From Chinchilla lanigera (taxonomy: Eukaryota > Chordata > Mammalia > Rodentia > Chinchillidae): DNA of 64,000 nt. Both the position numbers and the translations under genes were made by a program. The notes under the pieces were generated by a model. That model saw nothing but the letters and a program-made list of their open reading frames with translations, was not told where the DNA came from and made no database searches. This document shows, piece by piece, positions 25,201-35,090 of the stretch (position 1 is its first letter; each line of letters begins with the position of its first letter). Location: the NCBI RefSeq assembly GCF_000276665.1, contig NW_004955475.1:5453710-5517709 (forward strand), written 5' to 3'.

Positions 25201-27714
25201 TTTTAAGACCCATTCTGGGTCCCTTTGTGAATCTTATTCCATTATCAGAGAGAGTGGGATTTCACATTTTGTGTACCACTTTGTTTGTGGAAAAAATTCA
25301 TAACAAAATAATAGGAGAATAATGATAGTTAATACATTGTGCATAGCTATCTTTAAAGTAGTTGCTCAGAGTACAAGATATGAATATAAAAAATTCTCCA
25401 GACAATATTCACGCAAACCTTTATTTTCAGTGAACTAAGAGACACTAGTAGTATAACTATCTTGTACTTTTTTCCGTTTTCTCTTCCTTCCTTTCTCTTT
25501 TTCTCCACTTTAGTTCCTCTTTCCTTTTGAATAATTTTTTCCCATTTCAAAATATCTATTGTATATTTTGGTCCTTATTTATGTACTCTTTCAGTTTCTG
25601 ACACCATGGAGACAGTGTGATGACTACATATGTGATTCTGATTTATTTTACTTATGCGTATGGCCTCAAGTTGCATCCATTTACCTATAAAAGTCTCCAG
25701 TTTATTCTTCTTTAATGCCTGAGTAGTTAGTAATCCATTGTTTAAAAAGACCGTAAGTTCTTTATCAATTCCTCGGTTGATGGGTATTTGGGTTGTTTCC
25801 AAGATTTAGCTATTACTAGTTACCTCATGGACAAAAGATTAGATTCAATAAGATACTTATAAAATGTTTATAAAATGTTCCAAATGTTTATAAAGTGTAA
25901 ATGTTAGGATTTCTTGTTATTATAATTATTTCAACATGCTTTTTAATTCACAGGAATAAATGGATAGCTGATTCTGGCCTGTAGGATCTTTTTAGCTGTG
26001 AAGCCCCAGTCTCCCAGAGCTGTCCAGCTGGCAGCCCTCTTGAATGCCAGCCAATTCAACTTTCTTATTGTACAGACGGGCTGGTCCAGGGAGGGGGAAA
26101 GCATTATAAGATATTCAGTATATCCTGAGCCTAAGTTCTATAGTGTAAAACCTCACACACCAAGGATATACCTGCATCAAGGGCTAGAAAAACTCATAGA
26201 CTGGAAAAGAAACAAGACATATGAGACTTCTCATCTCTTTTCTCTTTCCTGTCATGCATAAACAAACACACATACACACAGCTTAAATTTAACATTTATA
26301 TAATGTTCCCCCCAAGTCCCTGACTCAATAAATTCCAATTCAAACTGGCATGTTTGGAGAACATAAAAGGTTACATTCTAAATTGTGCTGGAGAATAAAA
26401 AAAATTGTAGTTGTAGAAAGAATATTGCTTTTTACAAGCATTAACTTTGACATTAATGTTCTGAGGCCTGGGACAGACTCTTCCCTCTTGGCTTATTTAA
26501 TTTAGGTTATTTTCTAAATTTTTGAGGTCCTAGAGGTTGACAGGACCCAAGGTTTTGGTAACTTAAGCTGAGTCAGTTATGGGAAGCTTGGTTGCTGATC
26601 CCACAAATAACATCCAACTAACACCCATTTAGCCTCTCTCTCTAGGGAAATGAAACAAGCAGGGGTTCAGCAATTACCCTTTTACCCTCTCTTGAGTCTT
26701 ATTTAGCTATTCCCCAAGTATAGCTTCCTGAAAAGTTATTCTACTTCTGAGGAATGTAAATAAGCATAGAAGAAGACCCACAGAAATGATGCCACAATGA
26801 GAAAGTTGCAATATGTGTTTAGCATTAGCATCCCATAAATAGCCTAATCTGGGCCATATTCACTGTGTGTTAGCCCAAGAAGAGGGAAGAAATCAAGGCT
26901 TATAAGAACCAATTGAAAGAGCTGGAGTATTTAGTTTGGAGAAGAGAAAAGTTAAAGGGACAAAGTACATTTCTTCAGACCTTTGAAGAGCTGTCACAGA
27001 GAAAGAGGAGCAGATATATTCTATGAGACTCCAAGAAACAGAGCTGGGGCCTTTGGATGGAAGCCACAGAAAGGTGCATTTAGTTTAACACAAGTAACAT
27101 TTAGAACTGCTCCTGTAGACTAGATGGTCTGGGAAAGTAGTAAACTCCCAGTAATTGGAAGTGTGTGAACAAACAATGCTGAATACTTGTTCCTAACAAC
27201 GAATGACGGTACAGGTTACTTCTAAGATCATATCTACCTCTTAGACAACATTCCTTCTTTAGGAACTATATATCATAACAGGGACCAAAGCCTGAAAGGG
27301 TCTAGATTAGGTCTAATGGTAGAATTTCAAATGAAAGACAGCAGATGTAGCAGGAGGATTTGGGTATAATTAGGAGTCTTTTTTGATGTCTCCAAGATAC
27401 AAGCACTAGAAAATCATGCAGATGTTTTCCGAGAGTGTACACTTTTCCATTACTGCCCAAATTTGCACCTTGGCTTTCCCAGAAACCTTCAACTACCACC
27501 CTCCATTCTGTCCAAAGCGGAGAAAGCCTGCAGCATTAGCTGTGAACACTCATCTGCACAACAAAGACTGTCCTTTCTCACCAGTAGGCATCCAACATCA
27601 GCCTTATACTCTTTTGCCTAAGCCATCAAAGGCAGCCAGGTTCTCATTTGCTGTCTTACCACAGGTGATCACTGCTAGGTGGCTCAGAAGCAGCAGGTCC
27701 AGTAAAATCCCCAT
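8406..27714 (-). CDS. VSIG4: VSIG4 (CRIg) complement receptor, eight coding exons
   Basis: Macrophage surface receptor of the Ig superfamily. The family binds C3b and iC3b, clears opsonised particles and inhibits T cells. I assembled eight exons by matching the translations to the known VSIG4 layout: 27660-27714, 20528-20884, 19416-19697, 14969-15022, 14400-14483, 10895-10999, 8846-8867 and 8406-8514. Lengths sum to 1068 bases including the stop, giving 355 residues, and every junction keeps phase. Signal peptide is about 1-18; the V-type Ig domain has Cys41 and Cys113; the second Ig domain has Cys165 and Cys211; the stalk spans about 232-281; the membrane helix about 282-306; the tail 307-355. 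Human VSIG4 is 399 residues, so the tail is about 44 shorter because of an in-frame TAG at 8406-8408. An N-glycosylation sequon (Asn-Ile-Thr) sits at residue 28. Seven introns are present and one appears to have a GC donor. Identity is close to certain; the start is the ATG of the only signal-peptide exon. Confidence 0.95.
8846..8867 (-). CDS. VSIG4: VSIG4 coding exon 7: 22-base juxtamembrane exon
   Basis: A tiny exon, AACATGTCTATGAAGTCAAC plus AG, between acceptor TTTTCTAG and donor GTAAG. With the split codon it encodes EHVYEVN, matching human EHVYEAA at the same place. Recognition rests on sequence match, splice sites and phase together. Confidence 0.88.
8868..10894 (-). other. VSIG4 intron 7
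   Basis: GTAAGT donor at 10889-10894 and TTCTAG acceptor at 8868. No repeat or second gene is recognised inside. Confidence 0.7.
10895..10999 (-). CDS. VSIG4: VSIG4 coding exon 6: transmembrane helix
   Basis: A 105-base exon encoding RGLPMFAIILITSLCCIVVL, then TMAYVMLCRKTTQQ. It is nearly identical to the human membrane segment and its basic stop-transfer RK. The acceptor is CTCCTAG and the donor CAGG|GTAAGT. The phase-1 end joins to the next small exon to give EHVYE. Confidence 0.93.
11626..11774 (-). repeat. B1-type SINE with target-site duplication
   Basis: Reversed 7SL body (GACAGGGTCTCGCTATGCAG, CCTCCTGCCTCAGCCTGCC, GTGCTGGGATTACAAG). TTTCCTTCATATTAT flanks it exactly at 11611-11625 and 11775-11789. 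Confidence 0.9.
13545..13965. repeat. Interspersed repeat of unnamed family
   Basis: Contains the GTCAACTTGAGAAGG start and a CTGTGAACTAAATCAACC... end typical of an abundant mammalian repeat. A related end occurs near 21920-21985. I cannot name the family safely. Confidence 0.45.
14400..14483 (-). CDS. VSIG4: VSIG4 coding exon 5: stalk, with a GC splice donor
   Basis: An 84-base exon encoding TSTVNQSWDQTSKADVYFGE followed by TISEPGK, clearly related to the human TSTV.QSWD stalk exon. The acceptor is CTATAG at 14484-14489. The exon is followed by GCAAGT (14394-14399), the usual consensus of a GC-AG intron. Ending the exon at 14400 gives exactly the phase the next exon needs, and I see no GT donor that does the same. 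Confidence 0.85.
14969..15022 (-). CDS. VSIG4: VSIG4 coding exon 4: stalk
   Basis: A 54-base exon encoding PLDMKNEAPTITKSPLE between split codons. It aligns with the human stalk exon through the shared EAPT and PL residues. The acceptor is CCTTAG and the donor AAG|GTGAGT. Phase is 1-1. It is threonine- and proline-rich, as expected of an extracellular stalk. Confidence 0.85.
15899..15993 (-). repeat. ID-type SINE, minus orientation
   Basis: TACCAGGAATCATGGGAATC carries a small internal duplication, then CTTGCCAGGCAGGCACTTG and the reversed tRNA head. Confidence 0.85.
16923..17033 (-). repeat. ID-type SINE, internally deleted
   Basis: A long (GTTTT)n tail is followed by a reversed body that jumps from CTTGCCAGGCA to CCCTAAATCCCTGGCCC, so the middle of the tRNA head is missing. 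Confidence 0.8.
17040..17480 (+). mobile_element. Old L1 3' end (L1M type)
   Basis: Follows the characteristic mammalian L1 3' order: CTCATCGACTGAAAAATGGA, a TGAACTTTGAAAATATTATAC segment, TTCTGGAATTAGATAGTGG and an A-rich end. Diverged and 5'-truncated. Confidence 0.75.
18450..19095 (+). repeat. Copy of the 3' module family, interrupted by an ID SINE
   Basis: A polypurine tract, then tandem degenerate units with (T/C)AATCTGAGCAACT and ATAACCATTGGTGAATT motifs, ending CTCTTTAAAATAAAAAAATT. It is homologous to 6060-6420 and to the reverse complement of 37240-37400. The ID element at 18805 inserted into it. Confidence 0.65.
18805..18896 (-). repeat. ID-type SINE with 16-bp target-site duplication
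   Basis: CAATCTTGCATTCTTT is repeated exactly at 18789-18804 and 18897-18912. The body is close to full consensus (TACTGGGAATTGAACTCACG, CTTGCCAGGCAGGCACTG). Confidence 0.93.
19263..19310. repeat. (GT)n microsatellite
   Basis: About 23 GT units with one interruption (GCATGC). Confidence 0.95.
19416..19697 (-). CDS. VSIG4: VSIG4 coding exon 3: second (C2-type) Ig domain
   Basis: The exon is 282 bases, phase 1 at both ends, with acceptor TTTGCAG and donor GTAAGC. It encodes residues 139-231, starting PVSKPTVTTGSGYGF. The Ig cysteines are Cys165 and Cys211, in SLQC and YFCTA contexts. Human VSIG4 has this domain in its long isoform, while mouse VSIG4 is described as single-Ig, so retention here is informative about lineage. 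Because it is phase 1-1, skipping would keep frame and give a short isoform. Confidence 0.94.
19878..19962 (-). repeat. Old tRNA-type SINE, minus orientation
   Basis: AGAATCCAGGGCCTCATACA and AGGCAAGTGCTCTGTAAGTG resemble a diverged reversed tRNA-SINE body. No duplication is visible. Confidence 0.5.
20528..20884 (-). CDS. VSIG4: VSIG4 coding exon 2: V-type Ig domain
   Basis: The exon is 357 bases, bounded by a CAG acceptor (20885-20887) and a GTGAGT donor (20522-20527). It encodes residues 19-137, starting GHPILEAPENITGPWKGDV. The Ig cysteines are Cys41 and Cys113, the latter in a DDRSHYTC motif. This is the domain that contacts C3b in the known family, and it is highly similar to human. An upstream in-frame ATG lies in intron 1 and is not the start. 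Confidence 0.95.
21661..21985. repeat. Interspersed repeat of unnamed family
   Basis: The segment around 21915-21985 (CCATGAGCCAAACTAAACC and CAGTTACAAGAAAGC) parallels the end of the repeat at 13545-13965, suggesting two copies of one family. Confidence 0.4.
24489..24701. mobile_element. 213-bp mariner-type MITE with terminal inverted repeats
   Basis: It begins CAGTGGTACCTCCGTTCATG and ends with the reverse complement of CAGTGGTACCTG. TA flanks it at 24487-24488 and 24702-24703. There is no coding capacity. Ends and TA target fit the Tc1/mariner superfamily. Confidence 0.8.
25575..25815 (-). mobile_element. L1 3' remnant, minus orientation
   Basis: The reverse complement carries the familiar L1 3' order (AAATACCCATCAACCGAGG, ...GGATTACTAACTACTCAGGC). 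Short and diverged. Confidence 0.65.
27660..27714 (-). CDS. VSIG4: VSIG4 coding exon 1: start codon and signal peptide
   Basis: The minus strand reads MGILLDLLLLSHLAVITC, then one base of a split Gly codon and a GTAAG donor at 27655-27659. The leucine-rich core is a typical signal peptide and begins MGILL as in the human protein. It is too short for an ordinary ORF call. Intron 1 to the V-domain exon is about 6.8 kb. Confidence 0.9.
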
Positions 27715-27910
27715 TATGGCCAGAGGCACTTCTGTCCTTTCTTCCAGCTTACTGCTGCCTAGGAGATTTTAACTCCTAGTGGCTGTCAGTGTTTGTGTCT
27801 GCTCACTTCTCTTCCTTCCCTAAGTCTCTCACTGGAACTCCTAACTCCATTGCACATTTCCCCTTCCTTCCTTATTTCAGCATAAGTCATGTGGTGCCTC
27901 CCTCCCTACT
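27715..27910 (-). promoter_or_regulatory. VSIG4: VSIG4 5' UTR and probable proximal promoter
   Basis: This sequence lies immediately upstream of the VSIG4 start codon. On the minus strand it has several purine-rich GGAA-containing tracts (27801-27830 and 27855-27880) of the sort ETS factors such as PU.1 bind, which would suit a macrophage gene. No clear TATA box is seen. Position is the main evidence; the factor is inference. Confidence 0.35.
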
Positions 27911-28839
27911 TCTTGAGGTTGGAGATTCAAAGGTGAGTGAAATAATTCCTCCCCTCAGTATGATATTGGCTTGACGTTCCCTGGAGCCCATGGAACATTC
28001 TAGTCTTTGATCATCCAGTCAGTTTATTTTAGGTCTCCTCTACAAGATTCAGAAGTTGGGGGACAACCTTTGGGTGAGTTAGCTTACTCCAGTACATGGG
28101 TGTTTTCCTTTCCTTTCTGTTGGACCCAAGGAGAAGAAGTCAGTTCTTTTGGCCTATGCAATTATCATCAGTTGTACTGCTGTATTGTTGACCCTTGTCT
28201 TCTCAGTTTATGGACAGTCTTGGAGGTGGGGCACATATGCACTTCTGAGTACAAGAGCTTAGTGTGTGAACGAGCTTTCTACATGTCAAAGCTTAAATAA
28301 CTGGCAAACCCACAGATAAAGGTGGTATAGAGGAAAGTGCCTCATATCTCATAGTGAGAAATATCTGAATCACTTTCTGTAGTAGCTTCGATTCCGTAAT
28401 GGTAAGGGAGACTTTATTTTCATGAATGTTCCTTATGCTTTCCCATAAGGTATCTATTACTGTCTTCTCTTAAGGGAAAGATAGGCCTTGCACTAGAAAC
28501 AGTGCACTAGACCTTTGTCTTCATAGTAGAATATTCTATTAGGTTAGACTTCTTATTGACTCCCCATTGATACAGACCTAGACCTACAAACGAGTGATGC
28601 GAAGCCCCATAGCAAAACTCAATTGCTTAAAAAATTGCTCCTCTGTGCAGGCCACAGAATGACTGTAATTTAATCAGCAGTCTAATTCTGGGTTGCACAT
28701 TGCTTGCAGTGGACTAAGCTTTAAAAAATAGAAAGAATTCTAAAAGGGCAAATATACCCCCAAAATTGGTACTGCACCATAAATAGTGCCTAAGATTTTA
28801 ATTTAGTGCATGGTGGAAGACATGGGTCTAGTTTAGTCT

Positions 28840-31640
28840 TTGGCATGTAGAAAGCCAGTTTTTCCAGCACCATTTATTAAAGAGGCCATCTTCCTTCCAC
28901 TGAACATGTTTGGCCCCTCTGTGAAAGATAAGGTGACTGAGTGTGTCTGTAGTTGTATCTGTATTTTCTAATCTGTCCATTGATCTTCAGGTCTGTTTTT
29001 CTGCCAGTACCATGCTGATTTTACCATAATAGCTTTGTAATATAATTTTAAGTCAGGAATTGTGATGCCTCCTGCCTTTGCTTTGATTCCCAAGATTGCT
29101 TTAGCTATTCTAGGCCTCTTCTGATTCCAGATGAACTTTAAGAGAGTTTTCTCTAGATCTATGAGGTATGCTAATGGTATTTTAATTGGAATTGCATTGA
29201 ATCTGTACAACTCTTTGGGAATATGGCCATTTTCACAATGTTGGTTCCTCCTATCCATGAGCACGGAATATCTTTCCATTTTCTGATATCCTCTTTGATC
29301 TCTTTTTTCAGAGTACTATAATTTTCACTGTATAGATCTTTTACTTCTTTTGTTAGATTAATTCCTAAGTATTTCATCTTTTTAGATGCTATTGTGAAAG
29401 GTGTGGTTTCCCTCATTTCTCTCTCAGTCTGTGCGTTACTTGTATAGTGGAATGCTAATGACTTTTGAGTGTTCACTTTGTATCTGCTACACTACTGAAT
29501 TTGGGTATTAAATCAATGAGCCTTTTGGTGGAGTTTTTGGGGTCTTCTATATAGAGTATCATGTCATCTGCAAATAATGACAATTTCACTTCTTCCTTTC
29601 ATACCCTTATTCCTTTTATTTCTCTCTCTTTTCTAATTGCTCTAGCCAATATTTCCAGAACTATATTGAATAGGAGTGGTGACAGTGGACATCCTTGTCT
29701 TGTTCCTGATTTTAAAGTGAAAGCTTTCAATTTTTGACAATTTAGTACGATGTTAGCTGTTGGTTTATCATAGATGGCTTTGATCAGCTTGAGGTTAAGG
29801 CCATCTATTCCTATTTCTGTAGGGTTTTCAACCTGAATGAGTGTTGGACTTTATGGAAGGCTTTTTCTGCATCAGTGGAGATGATCATGTGATTTTTGTC
29901 CTTGGCTCTATTGACGTGATGTATCACATTGACTGACTTGCGTATACTGAACCGTCCCTGCATTTCTGGGATGAATCCCACTTGGTCATGGTGTATAATC
30001 TTCTTGATGCCTTGTTGTATTTTGTTTGCTAGTATTTTATTGAGAATTTCTGCATCTATATTCATTAAGTAGATTGGCCTGTAGCTCTCTTTTTTGGTTG
30101 GGTCTTTCTTTGGTTTTGGTATTGGAATAATACTTGCCTCCAGGAATTATTTGGGGAGAATTCCTTCCCTTTCAATTTCATTAAACAGTTTGAGAGAAAT
30201 TGGTGTTAAACCTTCCCTAAATTGCTTGCAGAATTCAGCTGTGAATCCATCAGGACCAGGGCTTTTCTTTATTGGCAAGTTTTTAATTGCATTCTCAATT
30301 TCACTGGTTGATATTGAGTTAAACAGGATTTTTTATCTTCTTCCTTCAGCTTTGCTAATTCATGTATATCTAGAAATCCGTCCATTTCCTCTGTGTTTTC
30401 CATCCTATGAGAGGAAAGATTTTTAAAGTAGGTATTTATGATCTTCTGAATTTCTTCAGGATCTGTAGTGATTTCACCCCTTTCATTCCTTATTGCATGT
30501 ATTTCAGTTTTTTCTTTCCTTTTTTGGATAAGATTGGCTAGAAGTTTATCTCTTTTATTTATTTTTTCAAAGAACCAACTCTTTGATTCATTAATTGTTT
30601 ATATATTTTTTAGTCTTCATTGTGTTAATTTCTGCTCTGAGCTTTATAATTTCCTGCCTTCTTTGGGTTCTGGATTTGACTTGCCCTTCTTTTTCTAGGA
30701 ACTTGAGCTGCAGCATAAGATTGTTTATTTGTGCTTGTTCTGTTTTTGTAAGGTGGGAGTTCACTGCTATAAATTTCTCTCTGAGGACTGCTTTCATTGC
30801 ATCCCACAGGTTCCTGTATGTTGTATCTCCATTTTTGTTTGTTTGTAAATAGTATTTAATCTCTACTTTGATTTCATCTGTGACCCATTGGTTGTTCAGG
30901 AGGGTATTATTTAATTTCCAACTGTTTATGGAGTTTTTGTGCTTTCTTTTGTCATTAATTTCCAATTTCATTGCACTATGGTCTGATAGTATTCATGGAA
31001 TAATTTCAATTCCTTTGCATTTACTTAAGCATGCTCTATGTGCTAGTATATGGTCTATTTTGGAGAATGCCCTTTGTGCAGCTGACCACAATGTGTATTC
31101 TGATGCTGCTGGGTGGAGAACTCTCTAAAGGTCTACTAAGTCCATATGTTCACAAGTTTGATTCAGTTCTGTTATTTCTTTCCCAAATTTTGTTCTAGTT
31201 GATCTATCTCTTTGTGACAATGGTGTGTTAAAGTCCCCTGTTACGATTGTGTTGCTACTTGTTTCATTTTTCATGTCAGTTAGAATTTATCTTATACAGG
31301 TGGGTGCTCCTATATTTGGTGCATAGATGTTTATGATTGTTATCTCTTCCTCTTGGAGCTTCTCCCTCACAGGTATGTAGCGACCTTCTTTATCTCTTGT
31401 GATTGTTCTTGGCTTGAAGTTCACTTTGTCTGCAAGCAGAATAGCTACACCCACTTTTTTTCTGGGTTCCTGTCACATGGAGTATTGTTTTCTATCCTTT
31501 AATTTTCAGTTTTTGAATTTCCTTTTGAGTTAAATGTGTTTCTTGTATACAGCATATAGTTGGTTTTTTTTTCCTAATCCACTCTGCACATCTGCTTCTT
31601 TTGGTTGGCACATTGAGACCATTCACATTGATGGTTATAA
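28840..31640 (-). pseudogene. L1 ORF2 remnant (endonuclease and reverse transcriptase)
   Basis: The endonuclease region precedes about 31000. Reverse transcriptase follows, with the FADD catalytic motif at 29551-29574. The last part reads ...[18 protein letters not shown] near 29040-29100. Several in-frame stops. The cysteine-rich C terminus is absent. Confidence 0.88.
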
Positions 31641-31905
31641 CTGATATGTAGTGGATTATCTTTGTCATACTATATTCCTGCTGTTGAATCCTCCTTTTTC
31701 CCTCTGTTTAATTGCTTGTTCTGCTTGTTGGTTTCTTTATGTTGTTCTTGAAGTTGCAGTTTGTTTTATCTCTTTCTAGTATATCTTTTAGTACTCTTTA
31801 TAGGATTGGCTTGGCACTGATGAATTTCTTTAGTTCTTTATCATGAAAATATTTTATTTCTCCATTAAATTTGAAAGATAGCTTTGCAGGGTACATCAAT
31901 CTGGG

Positions 31906-32836
31906 TTAGAAGTTGTTTTCTTTCTGTACCTGAAGTACTTCACTCCAAGTTCTTCCTGCCTTGATGGTTTGTGTTGAGAAGTCTGCTGTGAGTCTGCTGG
32001 GCTTTCCTTTATAGGTGATCTGTTTCTTTTCTTTAACAGCTTTTACTACTCTGATCTTGTGTTGAGTTTCTGGGATCTTGATCACTATATGTCTGGGTGT
32101 AGATTTTTTTTGTGTTATGATTAACTGGAGTTCTATATGGTTCACTTAACTGGGTGTCTGATTCTTTTTCCATGTCTGGGAAATTTTCTGCTATTATTTC
32201 TGCAAATAGTCTTTTTATGTCATTTGTTTTGACACCTGCCGTTTCATTAGCACCTATTAAACTTACATTGCTTTTCTTTGCAGTTGTTGAATTGTTATTT
32301 CCTGGTTCTTTGTTGTTTTTAAGAGATCCCTCCTTTCACGTTCATTAGTGGCAATGTTGTCTTCAAGGTCTGAAAGTCTATCTTCAGCTTCATTCAGGCA
32401 GTTTTACAAGCTTTCAATGGAAAGGATATTCCCTGAATATCTGTTTGCGTCTGTTTCGTACCTTCTAGTTCTTTTCTGTATTGTTCCCTGAAGGTTTCAT
32501 TGAATTGTCTATGCTCTTTTATTTTCTTGTCTATGTCATCTTTGTATATGCTGAACATTTCTTTCATTATTGTTGTCATTTCTTTTCTCACCTGAGACAT
32601 TATTTCTGATCTGATGTCTTCTATCACCTGACGAAGCTTTTTTTTTTTACTTCAGTTGCCATCATTTCAGAAATTTCAGGTGTATGACTTTCAGGCTCTT
32701 CTGTGTTGATGCCTCCTGGACTTGTTTTGGGTGGTGTGGAGGTCTGGGATTGCAATTTGCTCCGTTTTGTTATTTTTGAAGAACTAGAGACTCCCTGCAG
32801 TGCAATCTCACTCTCTTGATTGTGTGTGAGTGACAA
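31906..32836 (-). pseudogene. L1 ORF1 remnant
   Basis: Three open pieces in order: a low-complexity N terminus (32624-32836), a coiled-coil piece (32394-32627) and a C-terminal domain (31906-32145) with the ITYKGKPSRLTADFS motif of L1 ORF1p. Frameshifts and stops separate them. Confidence 0.85.
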
Positions 32837-33199
32837 GGTGAGAGTCTGAAGATTCCCAGTGCTCAGTGTAGTTCCTGTGCTGGCACTTGGTGGGAAGGTG
32901 GGGTCTCAGATGCTCCCAACCTTTCCTGCATTCAGTTGGCTCCCAGGAGTGTGGGGAAAGGACAGGGACATCTTGTCAGTGTTCCTGAGACTGTCTGGAT
33001 TTCATCCCAGCGTCCACAAGAGTAGGGGGGGATTCAGGTCGAGTTCACTGAGGCTTCAGATATTGCTCAGGACAGAGCCTGCTTCCCACCTTGGAAGGAG
33101 AGGGGTGAGGGTGAGCTCCCCAAGGCCGCTGACTATGTTCAAGTTTCAGCTGAGCTATCAGGGGCTTGTGAGTTGTTCTGGCAGTGACCACCAAGGCCC

Positions 33200-33680
33200 C
33201 AGAAGTTTTTCAGAGATCCCTGTGCCTCACACCCTAGTGAGGGAGGCACCAGAGTAGCTCACTGCATTCCTAAAGGTGTCTGATGTTCTGCCCAGGCCCG
33301 GAAGACACACTGTGGGTGTGGCGGGGAGCCTCCTAGGCCCCAGAGAGTGCCCGAAGTTTCACCTGCCTTGCACGTTGGTCAGGGATGCAAAGCTGCAGCT
33401 CACCAGGCTTCCTGAAGATGTCCGGGGTTTCACCCAGCTTGGGGTGACACACTGTGCTGGGTAGCCACTGAGGCCTCAGAGGGTGCCCAAGGTTTCACCT
33501 GCCTTGCACGCTGGTTAGGGAGGCAGAGCCCAGACTCACTGGGCTTCCTGAAGATGTCTGGGGTTCAGCCCGTCTGGGGCCCACACACTATTGGTGTGGA
33601 GAGTAGCCACCGAGGCCCCAGAGGATGCTTGAGGCTTTGCCTGCCTTGCACGCTGGTCAGGGAGGCAGAGCCAGTCATGC
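33200..33680 (-). repeat. Tandem L1 promoter-like monomers (about 140 bp)
   Basis: CCTGCCTTGCACG recurs at 33362, 33498 and 33640, with an older relative near 33217, giving periods of about 145, 136 and 142. Internal landmarks such as CTTCCTGAAGATGTC repeat in step. This is how rodent L1 promoter monomers look. Confidence 0.8.
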
Positions 33681-34149
33681 AGTTTTCTAGTAACTTCTTT
33701 GTGGGAATTTCTCCACATACGTGAAAAATTATGCATTACATGTTAATACTTCTTTTTAAATGGTAGACTTAACTTTTCTCTTGTAGTTGTTACTTTTCAC
33801 TATTTTGTGAGTTTTCTACAATTAAAATGTATTATTTTAATAATGAGACCAAATGAAAGTATTTGAAAATACCATAACACATACATTATACTTTGTAGCA
33901 TGTATAAATACATAAGAATGACCCAAATGAAATTAATAAAAATGAACAATTTTTAGGAGACAACTTGTAAAATACACTTAGCTAGTAAAAAATGGAAATA
34001 TGTTAAACCTCACAACAGATGAAAAATTGAAAAATTGGTATTGTCCATTGTTGGTCCAGTTGTAGGGAAACACTTTGCCACAGGGATGGCCAAGAGGTTG
34101 ATTGGTGTCACACTGGTTAACAATATCTATCAAGATTTTATAAAACAGA

Positions 34150-34795
34150 CTATTTGAACAAGAATTCTCTTGTTTCCTTTTATAAACTTATTTTGTTCAT
34201 TTTATGTGTACTTTGGATTACTCAAATGAGAGAAATAATACAGTATTTAAGCTTGTGTGTCCTATTTATTTCACCTAACATTATGTTTTAAGGATACATC
34301 CATTTTCCTACAAATGTCTCAAATTCATTTTCTTTAGCCATTTGTCTGTTCATGGGCATATAGATTGCTTCCATGATTTAGCTATTATGAATTGTACTGC
34401 TACAAACATTGGTGTGCATGTTTCCCTGTAATAAGATGTCTTTAACTGTTTTTGGAAGATTCCCAGAAGGAGAATAGATGCATATAATGGAATTTCTATC
34501 TTTAGTTTTTTGAGAAATCTCCATACTGAGTTCCATAATGGTTGTTTCCACCAACAGTGTAGAAGTATTCTTGTTTTTTTAACCTCAGTCACTGTAGCAT
34601 TTATTATTATTGATCTCTTGATGATTGCCATTCTTTTTGGAATAAGCTGAAATCTGTCTTGTTTTAATTTGTATTTCTCAAGTGGCCAGGGAAATTGAAT
34701 ATTTTTTCATATATTTATTGGTCATTTGTATTTCTTCTTCTGAGAGTACTTTTATGTATTCTAGATATTAGTCTTCTGTTGGAAGGGTAGCTGAC
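34150..34795 (-). mobile_element. L1 3' end, minus orientation
   Basis: The reverse complement gives the L1 3' landmarks (CCATTATGGAACTCAGTATGG, ...TATGCCCATGAACAGACAAA). It is a separate, older fragment from the L1 at 28.8-33.7 kb. Confidence 0.7.
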
Positions 34796-35090
34796 TGAGG
34801 GTGAGGCTTAGGAGTGAGGGAAGGGAACTTAAAAGATTTAAGATGTATAATATGCATGTACCAAGCTTCCACAATGAATGCAAACTTTATATGTCACAAA
34901 TGTGAACTACAATAATAATAATGAAAATGGGGGGAGGGGTTCCAGAGACAGAGGGGGGCAGGAAGGTGGGGAGGGGAAGAAGAATTAAAAAGAATTAAAA
35001 AATGTTAAGTACAGGTACCTACTTCCTAAGATGAATTTATACATTATGTACAATAAATATGTACTAATAAAAATAAAAACGCTATTTACT
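34796..35090 (+). repeat. Retroposed 3' tail with G-rich tract
   Basis: A GGGGGGAGGGG-type polypurine stretch (34929-34980) precedes an A-rich end (AATAAAAATAAAAACG), the pattern of an L1 3' UTR. Confidence 0.5.

Larger units (their letters stand above)
20885..27659 (-). other. VSIG4 intron 1
   Basis: GTAAG donor at 27659, CTTCAG acceptor at 20885. It contains a mariner-type MITE at 24.5 kb, an L1 3' remnant at 25.6 kb and an old repeat at 21.7 kb; the rest has no recognised feature. Confidence 0.7.
28840..33690 (-). mobile_element. L1 retrotransposon: 5' monomers, ORF1, ORF2; 3' third missing
   Basis: Reading on the minus strand: GC-rich monomer-type 5' UTR (33690 to about 32840), ORF1 remnant (about 32836-31906) and ORF2 remnant from about 31640. 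ORF2 shows endonuclease-like text, a reverse transcriptase with FADDMILY at 29551-29574 and DAEKAF near 29880. Stops and frameshifts break both frames. The match ends near 28840, about a kilobase short of the usual ORF2 end, with no 3' UTR or poly(A). A 5'-complete, 3'-deleted L1 is the reverse of the usual truncation. Confidence 0.9.

Noticed and set aside
30094..31128. Several plus-strand frames of 76-110 codons
   Set aside because: They are hydrophobic antisense shadows of the minus-strand L1 ORF2.
33200..33680. CRISPR-like or direct-repeat array
   Set aside because: Units are long, diverged and contiguous without spacers, in mammalian DNA; they are L1 5' monomers.
33200..33690. CpG-island promoter of a cellular gene
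   Set aside because: GC richness comes from about 140-bp tandem monomers that continue into L1 ORF1.
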